This document shows positions 52,929 through 63,663 of a DNA stretch of 64,000 bases, one piece after another. The notes under the pieces are model-generated. The model saw only the letters and a program-made list of their open reading frames with translations. It was not told the DNA's origin and did no database searches. Source of the DNA: Planctomycetota bacterium (GTDB lineage: Bacteria; Planctomycetota; UBA8742; UBA2392). The stretch covers positions 434,001 to 498,000 of the forward strand of contig JACKIE010000001.1 of NCBI GenBank assembly GCA_020638635.1, given 5' to 3'. The first letter of the stretch is position 1, and every line of letters starts with the position of its first letter. A program made the position numbers and the translations under genes.

Positions 52929-54026
52929 TCAGTTCAGCAGCGCTTCGAGCCGATTGAGCCGGTCCGGGTCCGTGATCACGATGACCGAGTCGCCGGCGTA
53001 CAGCACGGTGCTGCCGCCAGGGTTGTATTCCACGCGCTCGTTGGCGCGCATGACGCCGATCACCGCCAGGCCCAGGTTCTTGAAAATTCCCAGGTCGCCC
53101 AGCTGTTTGCCGTCGGCCTTGCCGCCCGGTTTCAGGGTCACGTTTTCGAAGCGCACCACGTGCTGGTGGTCGCGCACCATGGTGTCCAGGAAATCCACCA
53201 CGATCGGCCGTACCATCTGGCTTGCCATGCGCAACCCGCCGATATGGTTGGGGCTGATCACCGAGTTGGCGCCGACACGCAGGAACTTGGCCTCGTTTCC
53301 GAACTGCGAAGCGCGCACCACCACGCGCATGTGTGTGTTCATCTGGCGCGCGGAGACGGTCAACAGGATGTTGTCGCGGTCTTCGGGCAGGACGGCGAAC
53401 AACCCGACCGCCCGGTCCACGTGGGCTTGGGCCAGCACCTCGTCGTCAAGGGCGTCGCCCTCGAGAAGGATCGCTTCGGGATAGTGTTCCTGGGCGTGCT
53501 TGAGGTGGGCGGGATTGCTGTCGATCAGCACCACCTTGCGCTTCAGCTTCACGAGTTCGTCCGCCACGTGGATTCCGGTGGTGCCGCAGCCGCACACGAT
53601 GTAGTGGCCTTCGATCCTGTTGAGTTCGCGATCCATGCGCCTGCGCTTGAAGAACTGAAGCACCGCCCCTTCCACGAAAACGCTGATGATAGCGCCCGTA
53701 GCGTACAGGGCCACGATGTAGGCCGTGAGCGTGTAGATTGTCAGGAACACCTTCAGCGCACTCTGGCCCTCCGGGGTCAGGGCGTGCATGTCCACCGCCA
53801 CCTCGAAACCGACCGTAGTCAGTGTAATGGCGGCCATGTACATGCAGTCCAGAATCCCCCAGCGCAGGCCTTCCGTACCGCTGCTCGAGAAAGACTTACC
53901 TATGCCATACAGCACCAGCGCGCCGCTGGCCCAGGTGAACGAGTACAGTCCAACCGCAAGCGACAACCGGTGCCGGGCGGAGAAACGCATGAACTGAAAC
54001 AGAAAATGTCGGATGAATGCCAGCAT
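52929..54026 (-). CDS. Potassium channel with RCK (TrkA-N/TrkA-C) domains
   Basis: 365 residues: a two-helix pore module and a cytoplasmic RCK regulatory unit. Helix 1 is around LAVGLYSFTWASGALVLYGI, the filter reads TLTTVGFEV (TVGF with Glu where Gly-Asp is common), and helix 2 is around FLTIYTLTAYIVALYATGAI. RCK-N has the Rossmann motif IVCGCGTTGIHVADEL and VVLIDSNPAHL; RCK-C is at the end (LGLAVIGVMRANERVEYNPG). It probably gates K+ flux in response to a nucleotide. ATG 54026 was chosen as the start just before the first basic and hydrophobic segment; the frame continues upstream into the next gene. Confidence 0.85.
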   Translation of the reverse strand: MLAFIRHFLFQFMRFSARHRLSLAVGLYSFTWASGALVLYGIGKSFSSSGTEGLRWGILDCMYMAAITLTTVGFEVAVDMHALTPEGQSALKVFLTIYTLTAYIVALYATGAIISVFVEGAVLQFFKRRRMDRELNRIEGHYIVCGCGTTGIHVADELVKLKRKVVLIDSNPAHLKHAQEHYPEAILLEGDALDDEVLAQAHVDRAVGLFAVLPEDRDNILLTVSARQMNTHMRVVVRASQFGNEAKFLRVGANSVISPNHIGGLRMASQMVRPIVVDFLDTMVRDHQHVVRFENVTLKPGGKADGKQLGDLGIFKNLGLAVIGVMRANERVEYNPGGSTVLYAGDSVIVITDPDRLNRLEALLN

Positions 54027-54069
54027 GCCCAGACGCAATTTAGTCAGTCGAAGACCAATTGGACACCGG

Positions 54070-54405
54070 TCAGACCGGGCGCCTCTCGTTAACCCAGAGC
54101 ACCGCCGCAAACAGGCAACCCAGCACAAACAGGACCGTAAAGATTCGCTTGTTGTGGCGAGCCAGCCACTCGGGCAGATAAATGTCGAAGTTCGCCCTGC
54201 GGTCGTCGGTGTAGCGGGCAGCAAGGTCCGTGAGCGGGCACCGGCCCCTGTTCGCCACAAGGACCAATCCCTCCATGCATACCACGGCGGCCGCCACGGC
54301 AGCCCACCGAAAGTGTCCCAGCCAACCCAGGACGGGGACCGCCGCAATCACGCCGACGAAGAACAGCCAGATGATGCTGTGGAGTGTACGGATGAACCTG
54401 AGCAC
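54070..54405 (-). CDS. Small membrane protein
   Basis: 111 residues beginning with GTG at 54405, behind an excellent ribosome-binding site (GAGGAGAAGG). Two N-terminal helices (IIWLFFVGVIAAVPVLGWLG and AAVAAAVVCMEGLVLVA), a conserved-looking RGRCPLTDLAARYTDD segment, then YLPEWLARHNKRIFTVLFVL and a last helix. The CPLT motif and length are reminiscent of DUF2784-like proteins. Function unknown. It is 43 nt upstream of the K+ channel gene on the same strand and might be co-expressed with it. Confidence 0.65.
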   Translation of the reverse strand: MLRFIRTLHSIIWLFFVGVIAAVPVLGWLGHFRWAAVAAAVVCMEGLVLVANRGRCPLTDLAARYTDDRRANFDIYLPEWLARHNKRIFTVLFVLGCLFAAVLWVNERRPV

Positions 54406-54434
54406 GCCTTCTCCTCGCGCTTCGGCAGCGGGAC

Positions 54435-54475
54435 GCCATGCAAAGACCCCGCGTGTTGCGGGGTCTCTGCATGGC
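54435..54475 (-). terminator. Terminator hairpin of tRNA-Ser
   Basis: On the minus strand AGACCCCGC / GCGGGGTCT with loop AACAC, then TTT. The stem can extend by GCCATGCA/TGCATGGC into the last bases of the tRNA. Confidence 0.7.
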
Positions 54476-54559
54476 GGAGGGAGGGGGATTCGAACCCCCG
54501 GTACCTTGCGGTACACTCGCTTTCCAAGCGAGCACAATCGGCCACTCTGTCACCCCTCC
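54472..54559 (-). tRNA. tRNA-Ser (anticodon GGA)
   Basis: An 88-nt class II tRNA on the minus strand: acceptor GGAGGGG/TCCCTCC, anticodon stem CTCGC/GCGAG with loop TTGGAAA (anticodon GGA, reads UCC/UCU), a long variable arm (TACC-GCAA-GGTA), T arm GGGGG/CCCCC with TTCGAAT, discriminator G and encoded CCA. The long variable arm and discriminator G are serine identity elements. Confidence 0.97.
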
Positions 54560-54629
54560 GCGAGGGTCAAGGGCCGTTCAGGCCCTTGACCCTCGCGCCC
54601 TGAGCGAGCGAAGCGAGTCGAAGGGCGAC
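54560..54629. repeat. Hairpin and short palindromic repeat upstream of tRNA-Ser
   Basis: A perfect 16-bp stem (arm GCGAGGGTCAAGGGCC, 54560-54575, with its complement 54581-54596 and loop GTTCA) abuts the 5' end of tRNA-Ser. Next is CCCTGAGCGAGCGAAGCGAG continuing to GGGC at 54628, a near-palindrome of a type found dispersed in many bacterial genomes. The remaining 180 nt up to the DUF721 gene show nothing I recognise. Confidence 0.65.
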
Positions 54630-54808
54630 TCACCGGCGCAAGGGCCGCGAATCATAACGCAGGGCGGATTCTGGGCAAGGCGGGTGCCGCCAACCGCCTT
54701 TTCCACAAGCTTTCCAGAACCCTTCAATCGCCCGCCAACACCTTATTTCAAGCATATTCCCGGCCGATCTGCCTTCCCAATGTCGCGCCGATTTGTATAC
54801 TTTGAAAG

Positions 54809-55225
54809 ATGACGACCCGCCTGGTCAAACGGCCCAGAATCAGCCCCCAGCAAGCTTCCAAGGACCCGCTGGAACGGCTGCGCCAGAGCGCCCGCAAGCC
54901 CGTGTTGCCCGTGCCGTTCGCCCAGGCGCTCAACGTGCTGCTGACCGAACAGAAGCGTGTCAACCGCTCGCGCCTGCAGCGCATCCGGGCCGCCTGGGAA
55001 ATGGCGGTCGAGCAGACCGAGGGATTGAGCAAGGCTGCAAAACGCGCGGAAGTCCGCAACGTGGGCAAAACCGGCGCCGTTCACGTCATCGTGGACAGCC
55101 CGGCACTGGCCCATGAGCTCGGGGTGGTGTATCGCAACAGGCTGCTCGAGCTGATGCGCGAGCTGCTGGCCGGCAAAGACTCAATCTCCGAGCTGGTGGT
55201 CAAGCCCCGCGGCGGCCGCAGGTAA
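54809..55225 (+). CDS. DUF721 (DciA-like) protein
   Basis: 138 residues. The DUF721 core is the C-terminal 90 residues (IRAAWEMAVEQTEGLSKAAK, then VHVIVDSPALAHELGVVYRN and LLELMRELL). DUF721/DciA proteins load the replicative helicase in bacteria without DnaC, and the gene is often directly upstream of gyrB in the dnaA-dnaN-recF-gyrB region, as here (27 nt). The N-terminal 40 residues are basic and disordered. TATACT 13 nt before the ATG and no ribosome-binding site suggest a leaderless transcript. dnaA, dnaN and recF are not in the window, so the classical origin cluster is broken up. Confidence 0.75.
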   Translation: MTTRLVKRPRISPQQASKDPLERLRQSARKPVLPVPFAQALNVLLTEQKRVNRSRLQRIRAAWEMAVEQTEGLSKAAKRAEVRNVGKTGAVHVIVDSPALAHELGVVYRNRLLELMRELLAGKDSISELVVKPRGGRR

Positions 55226-55252
55226 CACAATTCGCAGTGCACAGAGGAATCC

Positions 55253-57784
55253 ATGGCAGACGCAACCGCAACCAGGAACGACCAGTACACAGCCGACGAC
55301 CTCATGAAACTGGAGGGTCTCGACGGCATCCGCAAACGCCCTGACATGTACATCGGCGGGCGCGACGTCAACGGCCTGCACCACCTCGTCTATGAGATCG
55401 TCGCCAACTCGGTGGACGAAGCCCTGGCCGGGCGCTGCAACAACATCTCTGTCGAGTTTAACCAGGACGGCTCCTGCACCGTCACAGACGACGGCCACGG
55501 CATCCCCGTCGGCATCAACAAGCAGACTGGCAAACCCGGCGTCGAGATGGTGCTCTCCGACCTGCACGCAGGCGGTAAGTTCGAGGGCAAGGCCTACAAC
55601 ACGGCCGGCGGCCTGCACGGCATCGGTCTGAAGGCCGTCAACGCATGCTCGGAATGGACGAGGGTGGTCGTATGGCAGGGCGGGAAGGAACACCAGATTG
55701 ACTTCGCGCGCGGCAACAAAACCAAAGACCTGCGCGTGAACGGCCCGGCCGACAGGACCGGCACCAGGATCAGCTTCCTGCCAGACCCCACGATCTTCGA
55801 CACCATCGAGTTCAAGTACGCCATGGTGGCGGCGCGCCTGCGTGAGCTGGCGTTCCTGGCCAAGGGCCTGAAAATCAACCTGCGCGACCACCGCGGCGAA
55901 GGCAAGGAAGAGATCTTCCACTTCAAGGACGGCATCAAGGAATTCGTCGCCTGGCACAACCGCAACAAGACCAAGATCAACGAAGAGGTCGTCTACGTCC
56001 ACAAGACCGTCAACGAGGGCAAAGACGACGAAGTGGACGTCGAGGCTGCCTTCCAGTGGTGCGAAGGTGAAGGCGAGCTGCCGACCCACACCTACGGCAA
56101 CTACATCAACAACCCCTTCGGCGGCACGCACCTGACCGGCTTCCGCAAGGGCCTCACACGCGGGCTCACGCGCTACCTGAACCGCTACCTCGAGAAGAAG
56201 GGCAAAGACGTCAAGAAGATCACCATGCCCAGCGGCGATGATTACCGCGAAGGCCTGTACGCGGTGATCAGCGTGAAGGTCAAGAACCCGCAGTTCGAAG
56301 GCCAGACCAAGGTGCGCCTGCTGAACCGCGAAGTCGAAGGCTGCGTGGACGCCGTGGTGGCCGAGGCCATGGAAACTTTCCTCGAAGAGCACCCGAAGTC
56401 CGCCGAGCGCATCTGCGAGAACAGCCTGCTCGCCGCCCGCGCCCGCGAGGCCGCGCGCAAGGCCCGCGAAGTCGTGCGCAAGGGCGCGCTGCAGACCGGC
56501 TTTCTGGCATCCAAGCTGGCCGACTGCCTGACCAAGAAACCCGAAGAGGCCGAGCTGTATATCGTAGAGGGTGATTCGGCCGGCGGCAGCGCCAAGCAGG
56601 GCCGTGAGCGCACCTTCCAGGCGATTCTTCCCTTGCGCGGCAAGATCCTGAACGTGGAGAAGGCGACGCTGGCCAAGATGCTGCAGCACACGGAAATCCA
56701 GAACCTGATCGCCAGCATCGGCACCGGCATCGGCACGGAAGAGCCCGGCAAGGGCGGCTTCGACCTTTCCAAGCTGCGCTACAACAAGGTCATCATCATG
56801 ACCGACGCCGACGTGGACGGCAGCCACATCCGCACACTGCTGATGACCTTCTTCTATCGCCAGCTACCGCAGTTGATCGACACCGGCCACATCTACGTGG
56901 CGCAGCCGCCGCTCTACAAGGTGACGCGCAAGAAGAAATCAGAGTACGTCCGCAGCGACCGCGAAATGAACGACACCCTGATGCGCATGGGCATCGAGGG
57001 CGCATCCATGCGCGTACCCAAGGACATGGACGTCGGAGCATCGGGCCGGGAGTTCAGCGGCGCGCAGATGCGCAGCGAAATCTTCGAGCGCCTGATCAAG
57101 CTGGAGGAGCTGGCGGGCAAGGTAAGCAAAAAGGGCCTGAACCCCAACCGCTTCTACGCCCAGTTCAACAGCGAAACCAAGACGCTGCCCACCACCGTGA
57201 TCTTCAGCGAGGACAAGGCCCGCTACTTCCACGACCACCAGGAGCCCGAGCTCAACAAGTTCATCGGCGAGCGCCTCAAGAAGGGCTTCGAAGTGCTGAC
57301 GCCCGCCGAGATCGGCAACCGCGAGACCGAGATCGACAAGACACTCGACCGCGAGAAAATCGAAGAGCGCATCGAGATCGCCGAGCTCGCGGAGCAGGCC
57401 GCCGAGATCATAAGCCAGCTCGAAGTGCGCGGCTTCCCGGCCTGGACCATCAACGGCCGCGAAAACCAGGCCGAGCAGTTCCTGCTGCGCTTCGAAGATG
57501 AAGAAGAGCGCCCGGCATTGAGCCTCAACGAGCTGCTGCACCAGGTGCGCGAGCAGGGCCGCAAGGGCATCAGCATCCAGCGCTACAAGGGCCTGGGTGA
57601 AATGAACGCCGACGAGCTGTGGGAAACCACCATGGACCCGGCCAACCGCGTGCTGCTGAAGGTAACCAAGGAAGACGCCGACGCCGCTGACGAGATGTTC
57701 ACCATCCTGATGGGCGACCAGGTGGAGCCGCGCAGGCAGTTCATCGAACGCCACGCGCTGGAAGTAAAGAACCTCGACATCTAG
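55253..57784 (+). CDS. gyrB: DNA gyrase subunit B
   Basis: 843 residues. The GHKL ATPase domain shows YEIVANSVDEALAGR, VTDDGHGIPVGI and the ATP-lid motif GGLHGIGLKAVNA. The transducer domain follows. The TOPRIM domain has EGDSAGGSAKQGRERTFQAI (about residues 439-458), then PLRGKILNVEKA and the metal-binding DADVDGSHIRTLL. An insertion of about 170 residues after TOPRIM (starting near TRKKKSEYVRSDREMNDT) is of the kind found in long Gram-negative GyrB proteins. The C-terminus QRYKGLGEMNADELWETTMD is standard. PLRGKILNVEKA favours gyrase over topoisomerase IV; gyrA is not in the window. Confidence 0.96.
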   Translation: MADATATRNDQYTADDLMKLEGLDGIRKRPDMYIGGRDVNGLHHLVYEIVANSVDEALAGRCNNISVEFNQDGSCTVTDDGHGIPVGINKQTGKPGVEMVLSDLHAGGKFEGKAYNTAGGLHGIGLKAVNACSEWTRVVVWQGGKEHQIDFARGNKTKDLRVNGPADRTGTRISFLPDPTIFDTIEFKYAMVAARLRELAFLAKGLKINLRDHRGEGKEEIFHFKDGIKEFVAWHNRNKTKINEEVVYVHKTVNEGKDDEVDVEAAFQWCEGEGELPTHTYGNYINNPFGGTHLTGFRKGLTRGLTRYLNRYLEKKGKDVKKITMPSGDDYREGLYAVISVKVKNPQFEGQTKVRLLNREVEGCVDAVVAEAMETFLEEHPKSAERICENSLLAARAREAARKAREVVRKGALQTGFLASKLADCLTKKPEEAELYIVEGDSAGGSAKQGRERTFQAILPLRGKILNVEKATLAKMLQHTEIQNLIASIGTGIGTEEPGKGGFDLSKLRYNKVIIMTDADVDGSHIRTLLMTFFYRQLPQLIDTGHIYVAQPPLYKVTRKKKSEYVRSDREMNDTLMRMGIEGASMRVPKDMDVGASGREFSGAQMRSEIFERLIKLEELAGKVSKKGLNPNRFYAQFNSETKTLPTTVIFSEDKARYFHDHQEPELNKFIGERLKKGFEVLTPAEIGNRETEIDKTLDREKIEERIEIAELAEQAAEIISQLEVRGFPAWTINGRENQAEQFLLRFEDEEERPALSLNELLHQVREQGRKGISIQRYKGLGEMNADELWETTMDPANRVLLKVTKEDADAADEMFTILMGDQVEPRRQFIERHALEVKNLDI

Positions 57785-57789
57785 GGGCT

Positions 57790-57843
57790 TTGAGCGCGAC
57801 GCGTAAGCTAGCAGCATTGAGCGCGACGCGTAAGCTAGCAGCA
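57790..57843. repeat. REP-like 27-bp direct repeats upstream of RAYT
   Basis: Two perfect tandem copies of a 27-bp unit (57790-57816, 57817-57843) starting TTGAGCGCGACGCG and ending AAGCTAGCAGCA, followed by a degraded third start (TTGAGAGCGGCGC). The unit reappears inverted at 58413-58435. Confidence 0.95.
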
Positions 57844-57884
57844 TTGAGAGCGGCGCAAAGCCCGCGCACAATTGGGGCGTCCGC

Positions 57885-58385
57885 ATGTACTCCGATCTCG
57901 ACATCCGCGCATACTTCATCACCTTCACGTCCTACGGGACATGGCTGCACGGCGACGAACGTGGTTCGGTCGATGATCAGCACTGCATTCCCGGTCTTCC
58001 ATTCGCGCCGCCGAACATGAATCGGGAATCAGCAAATCGTGAAGCAATGAAGTGGCCAGCGTTCACCCTGGATGCCAAGGCGCGCGGAGTTGTCGATAAA
58101 ACGATTCGCGAGGTATGCGACCATCGGGGATGGTCGCTCATTGCCCTGAACGTGCGAACGAATCATGTACATGTGGTCGTCAACGCGCCCGTAAGTGCCG
58201 ACAAAGTCATGAATGACCTGAAGGCCTGGACCACCCGACGATTGCGCGAAGCCGGGTGCCGCGCGGTGAAGGCCCCTGTCTGGACCGAAGGCGGCAGCAA
58301 GCACAAGTTGTTCACAGCCGAGGCCGTCACTGCGGCAGCCCACTACACAATCGTCGGACAAGGGCCGGACTTGCCGAGGGAGTGA
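57885..58385 (+). CDS. REP-associated tyrosine transposase (RAYT, IS200/IS605-like Y1 HUH)
   Basis: 166 residues. The HUH motif is NHVHVVV (from residue 93) and the probable nucleophile is Tyr154 in AHYTIVGQG. The N-terminus FITFTSYGTWLHGDERGSVD is typical of RAYT proteins that live among REP palindromes. These single-strand transposases nick and move or disperse REP sequences and are usually single copy and domesticated. The frame is intact. It is bracketed by 27-bp repeats on the left and an inverted copy on the right, the standard REPtron layout. The start ATG at 57885 lacks a strong ribosome-binding site. Confidence 0.9.
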   Translation: MYSDLDIRAYFITFTSYGTWLHGDERGSVDDQHCIPGLPFAPPNMNRESANREAMKWPAFTLDAKARGVVDKTIREVCDHRGWSLIALNVRTNHVHVVVNAPVSADKVMNDLKAWTTRRLREAGCRAVKAPVWTEGGSKHKLFTAEAVTAAAHYTIVGQGPDLPRE

Positions 58386-58387
58386 TT

Positions 58388-58407
58388 GTCGCGGCAGTGG
58401 CCGCGAC
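58388..58407 (+). terminator. Hairpin after RAYT
   Basis: A perfect 8-bp stem GTCGCGGC / GCCGCGAC with loop AGTG, 2 nt after the RAYT stop. It is part terminator, part REP-type structure; no T-run follows. Confidence 0.55.
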
Positions 58408-58412
58408 TGGCC

Positions 58413-58435
58413 GCTAGCTAACGCGTCGCGCTCAA
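58413..58435. repeat. Inverted copy of the REP-like unit
   Basis: GCTAGCTAACGCGTCGCGCT and AA, the reverse complement of the left-hand unit with one mismatch. With the left copies it frames the transposase. Confidence 0.9.
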
Positions 58436-58440
58436 ATTGC

Positions 58441-59601
58441 TTACTCCATTTCCCCCACCCACTCCTTCAGCGTCTTGCCGGAGCCCGCGACGTCGCACGC
58501 GAGCGTCATGGTGTCCTGGTACTCGCCGGCCTTGATTTCTATGGGTTTCCAGCCTTCGTGCCACGACTGACTGAGAATCGTCATCAGCCGGTCCTTCGCC
58601 AGCACCATGCACTCTTTGTAGATCTTCAGCTTCTCGAAGTCCGGCTGGTGCACCACCGTCGCGCCGGTTTTGTCCGCAAGCCAGATCGACTTCTTGAACG
58701 GAATGTCGAGCACGTTGCCGGTCACCACGCGCTCGCTGGCGGCTTCCTCGTCGTCGGCCTGGATGCTCGGCGGCTGCTGCTGGATGTAGATCTCGTTCAG
58801 GTCCACGCCGTTGTGGTTCCAGTAGGTGGTCTTCAGCTTGCGCAGGCTGCGGATCTTCACCACCGGTGAGCCCCAGGTCAGGGTGATCTCGCAGCTGGCT
58901 TCGTCGAACAGCTCCAGCGTCTTCTCGTTGTTCTTGCGCGCCCAGGCGAAACACTCGACGCGCATGGTGCGCTGGAAGGGGTTGGGCTCAAGCACTTCGA
59001 TCTTCGTGGCAATGCTGGGGTACACCACGAACACTTCCGGGTGCGTTTTCTCGCCGGCCGCGTAGGACTTGTCCACCTCCAGCCCGATCGCCTCGGTTTC
59101 AACGCAGCCGCTGCTGCTGCCCATGGGCGACAGTTCCAGCTTGTAGTCGCCCTTCAGGGCCTCGATGCGCACGCGGCCGTGGATGGTTTTCTCGACCGGC
59201 ACGCTGACCTTCAGCAGGTCGTTCTGGAACTCACCGGAGACGCGCTCAACCACCTTGCCCAGGTTGACCTTGTCTTCCTTCTTGGTTTTGGGTTTGCCCC
59301 ACTTGGGGTGCTTGGCCTTCGACTTCGCGCCGTCCGTGACGGTGAACGTCCCGCCGCCCGCGGGCACCGAGGCCAGCACCAGCACCTTGCCCGCCTTCTT
59401 GTCGAACCAGGCCGGCACGTCTTTGCCGTCCGGCCCCTCCACGGAGAACTTCTCCCCCACCGTGGCATCCAGCGCGATCACTTTCACGGCCGTGGCCTGC
59501 GCCGCGGGGTTGTCGATCTTGAACTTGACGGGCTCAGCCCCATCCGCCACCAGCAGCGAAGGCAGCAGCAGCAGAACCAGCAGGGACGTAAGAAACCGCA
59601 T
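58441..59601 (-). CDS. Secreted protein of unknown function
   Basis: 386 residues. Signal peptide MRFLTSLLVLLLLPSLLVADG. The mature part is beta-rich in its first half (VKFKIDNPAAQATAVKVIAL, GGTFTVTDGAKSK), with a short Lys-rich segment (KSKAKHPKWGKPKTKKEDK) near residue 95. The C-terminal half contains RVECFAWARKNNEKTLELFD and a Trp-rich tail. No active-site motif or known domain is obvious; the closing SWHEGWKPIEIKAGE segment could be a carbohydrate- or adhesion-type surface but that is guesswork. It is divergent from the propeller protein at 59758. Confidence 0.6.
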   Translation of the reverse strand: MRFLTSLLVLLLLPSLLVADGAEPVKFKIDNPAAQATAVKVIALDATVGEKFSVEGPDGKDVPAWFDKKAGKVLVLASVPAGGGTFTVTDGAKSKAKHPKWGKPKTKKEDKVNLGKVVERVSGEFQNDLLKVSVPVEKTIHGRVRIEALKGDYKLELSPMGSSSGCVETEAIGLEVDKSYAAGEKTHPEVFVVYPSIATKIEVLEPNPFQRTMRVECFAWARKNNEKTLELFDEASCEITLTWGSPVVKIRSLRKLKTTYWNHNGVDLNEIYIQQQPPSIQADDEEAASERVVTGNVLDIPFKKSIWLADKTGATVVHQPDFEKLKIYKECMVLAKDRLMTILSQSWHEGWKPIEIKAGEYQDTMTLACDVAGSGKTLKEWVGEME

Positions 59602-59678
59602 AACTTCGCCTCCCGGTGAGCGGCTTGAGATTCTAGCAGGTGCAACCTGGACAGGGCCCGAATTCAGGGATTGACCGG

Positions 59679-59690
59679 ACGTTGCAACGT
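59679..59690. promoter_or_regulatory. Palindrome between divergent secreted-protein genes
   Basis: ACGTTGCAACGT, a perfect 12-bp palindrome, lies in the 156-nt space between the minus-strand gene starting at 59601 and the plus-strand gene at 59758. It could be an operator shared by both. TTGGAC (59701) and TACACT (59725) form a weak candidate promoter beside it. Confidence 0.4.
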
Positions 59691-59757
59691 TGAGCTTTTC
59701 TTGGACGCTTCGGATCGCCGCCGATACACTCGGCCTTTCCTGAACCAGGAGATGCCG

Positions 59758-61404
59758 ATGACCCGTCGAATTGTGCTGGCGGCTTTGTTCCTTTTCGGCC
59801 TTGCAGTGTGTTCGAATGCCCAGAAGCAGGAAGAAGGCAACGCGGCCATCCAGGCTGCGACTCGCACCTATCTTGAGTCAGGTGAGGGCGAGTATCGCCA
59901 TCTGCTTCCCCAGTTCCAGCGCCTGCCGGTCACCGAGGCGGAGGAACTACTGGCCGAAGGGTTAAAGTCCAAGGACCCGGAAGTCCTGAAACGGACGCTG
60001 GCTCTGGCGACCACCGTTGAATGCGGCGGCGTGGTCAAGCAGGCGGAAAAGTTGACGAAGTCGAAGGATGCATCCGTCAGCGCGTTGGCCGTAGCCACCG
60101 TGATTGCACACGGTGACGACAAACAGCGAAAGAAGGCGCTGGCCCAGTTCCTGGACGCCACCGAAGCCGAGTACAGCGCCGTCAGGGACTGGTCATGCCG
60201 CGTGATCCAGAACGGTTTCAGCCGCAAGTTCGCGGACGAGCTGGTCGCCGCGTTGAGCAAGTTAAAGCCGGCGGGCAGCGCCAAAGAGCAGCAACTCGTC
60301 AAATGGCTTGCGTGGCAGCTCGGCCGGCCGGATCTCGACAAGAGCACCCTGCTCAAGGACTACAAGGCACTGGTGGAACAACAGGAGAAGCGCCACACCC
60401 GCACAGCGGAGCTTTCGGCCGGCCTGGAATACGAACCATGCGGGTCGGTCTCAAATTCCGAGTTCGGCAACGCCGTCGTGGCCGGCCCATGGCTCACTTC
60501 CGACGGCGGCAAGGCGCTGGTGATGATCACCCAGGACGGTGAAGTTGAAGCCAAAGTACGGGGCTATGCGTTTGAAACCGGCGAGCGGCTGTTTGAGACA
60601 CCGCTGATCGACGGCAACTATCCCGGCATGCTCGGGCTGAGGCAGGCAGCGGGAGACTTCGTTGTCAGGTGCGACAACGCGCTTCAGCGCTACAGCCTTG
60701 AAGACGGAACACTGAAAGGCGCCGTCCGCCTCGACCAGCCGGGCACCATGGGTTGCCTGTGCGACGGCGGGAACGCGATCATCGTTTTCAACGACAATCG
60801 CGTGTGGGTGGCCGGCGTCGAGACGGGTAAAACGATCCGCGAGCTGTACCAGGGCACCAACAAGACTTTCCGAGAGACGCCCGCGGCCTCTGCCGACGGC
60901 AAGTTCGTGGCAGTTTCGTTCTGGACGGGTACCGGCCGCGAGCATGTCATCCGAGTGTATGAAGTAGCGTCCGGCAAGATGGTCGCGGAGCTGCCGAATG
61001 CCGGCATGTGCGTCGGCTTCCGGGCCGACGAAGAGCTGATCCTGTACCACGACGTCGAGAAACACCACCGCGTACTGAATCACCGGACCGGCAAAGTGGC
61101 CGTTTACCTCGGCGTCGGTCCCGCTAAGTTCCTGCCCGCACGCAACGCCGTCGAGTCGTGGTGCGTGTTGGAAGAAACCGATGCCTTCTGCCACGTCGTC
61201 TCGACTGAAACCGGCCAGATCTGCGCTTCGATCCGGCCGCCTTGCGACACCCGCGTCAGGTGGGACCCGCTGGAAGCCCGCATCAGCACCGATGGAGAGC
61301 GGGTCGTCGCGGTCATGGGCAGCTACCTGGTGTACAAATCCAACAAGTCACCGGACGACTACGCACACGCCCGCATCTATTTCTGGCAGCGAAAAGCCGG
61401 CTAG
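59758..61404 (+). CDS. Secreted helical-repeat and beta-propeller protein
   Basis: 548 residues. Signal peptide MTRRIVLAALFLFGLAVCSNA; the ATG at 59758 was chosen over 59752 because AGGAG then stands 6 nt upstream. Residues 25-210 are alpha-helical with HEAT-like spacing (TLALATTVECGGVVKQAEKL, ASVSALAVATVIAHGDDKQR). From about 225 to the end the sequence is beta-rich with repeating SxDGK and V.V/E.ETG patterns (ASADGKFVAVSFW, VYEVASGKMVAELPN, ISTDGERVVAVMGSYL) that fit a WD40 or PQQ-type propeller of six or seven blades. Probably a periplasmic interaction scaffold; partner unknown. Confidence 0.6.
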   Translation: MTRRIVLAALFLFGLAVCSNAQKQEEGNAAIQAATRTYLESGEGEYRHLLPQFQRLPVTEAEELLAEGLKSKDPEVLKRTLALATTVECGGVVKQAEKLTKSKDASVSALAVATVIAHGDDKQRKKALAQFLDATEAEYSAVRDWSCRVIQNGFSRKFADELVAALSKLKPAGSAKEQQLVKWLAWQLGRPDLDKSTLLKDYKALVEQQEKRHTRTAELSAGLEYEPCGSVSNSEFGNAVVAGPWLTSDGGKALVMITQDGEVEAKVRGYAFETGERLFETPLIDGNYPGMLGLRQAAGDFVVRCDNALQRYSLEDGTLKGAVRLDQPGTMGCLCDGGNAIIVFNDNRVWVAGVETGKTIRELYQGTNKTFRETPAASADGKFVAVSFWTGTGREHVIRVYEVASGKMVAELPNAGMCVGFRADEELILYHDVEKHHRVLNHRTGKVAVYLGVGPAKFLPARNAVESWCVLEETDAFCHVVSTETGQICASIRPPCDTRVRWDPLEARISTDGERVVAVMGSYLVYKSNKSPDDYAHARIYFWQRKAG

Positions 61405-61455
61405 GGCATCCCGGGGATTGCGCGGGTGTGTCGCGTGCGTTGTTATGCTGCCGGC

Positions 61456-63660
<2,205 letters not shown>

Positions 63661-63663
63661 GAG

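Noticed and set aside
54809..57784. The chromosomal origin near gyrB
   Set aside because: DUF721-gyrB often lies by the origin, but dnaA, dnaN, recF and DnaA-box clusters are not seen here.
57790..57843. CRISPR repeats
   Set aside because: The two 27-bp copies are directly adjacent with no spacer, and an inverted copy lies beyond a RAYT gene, which fits REP elements.
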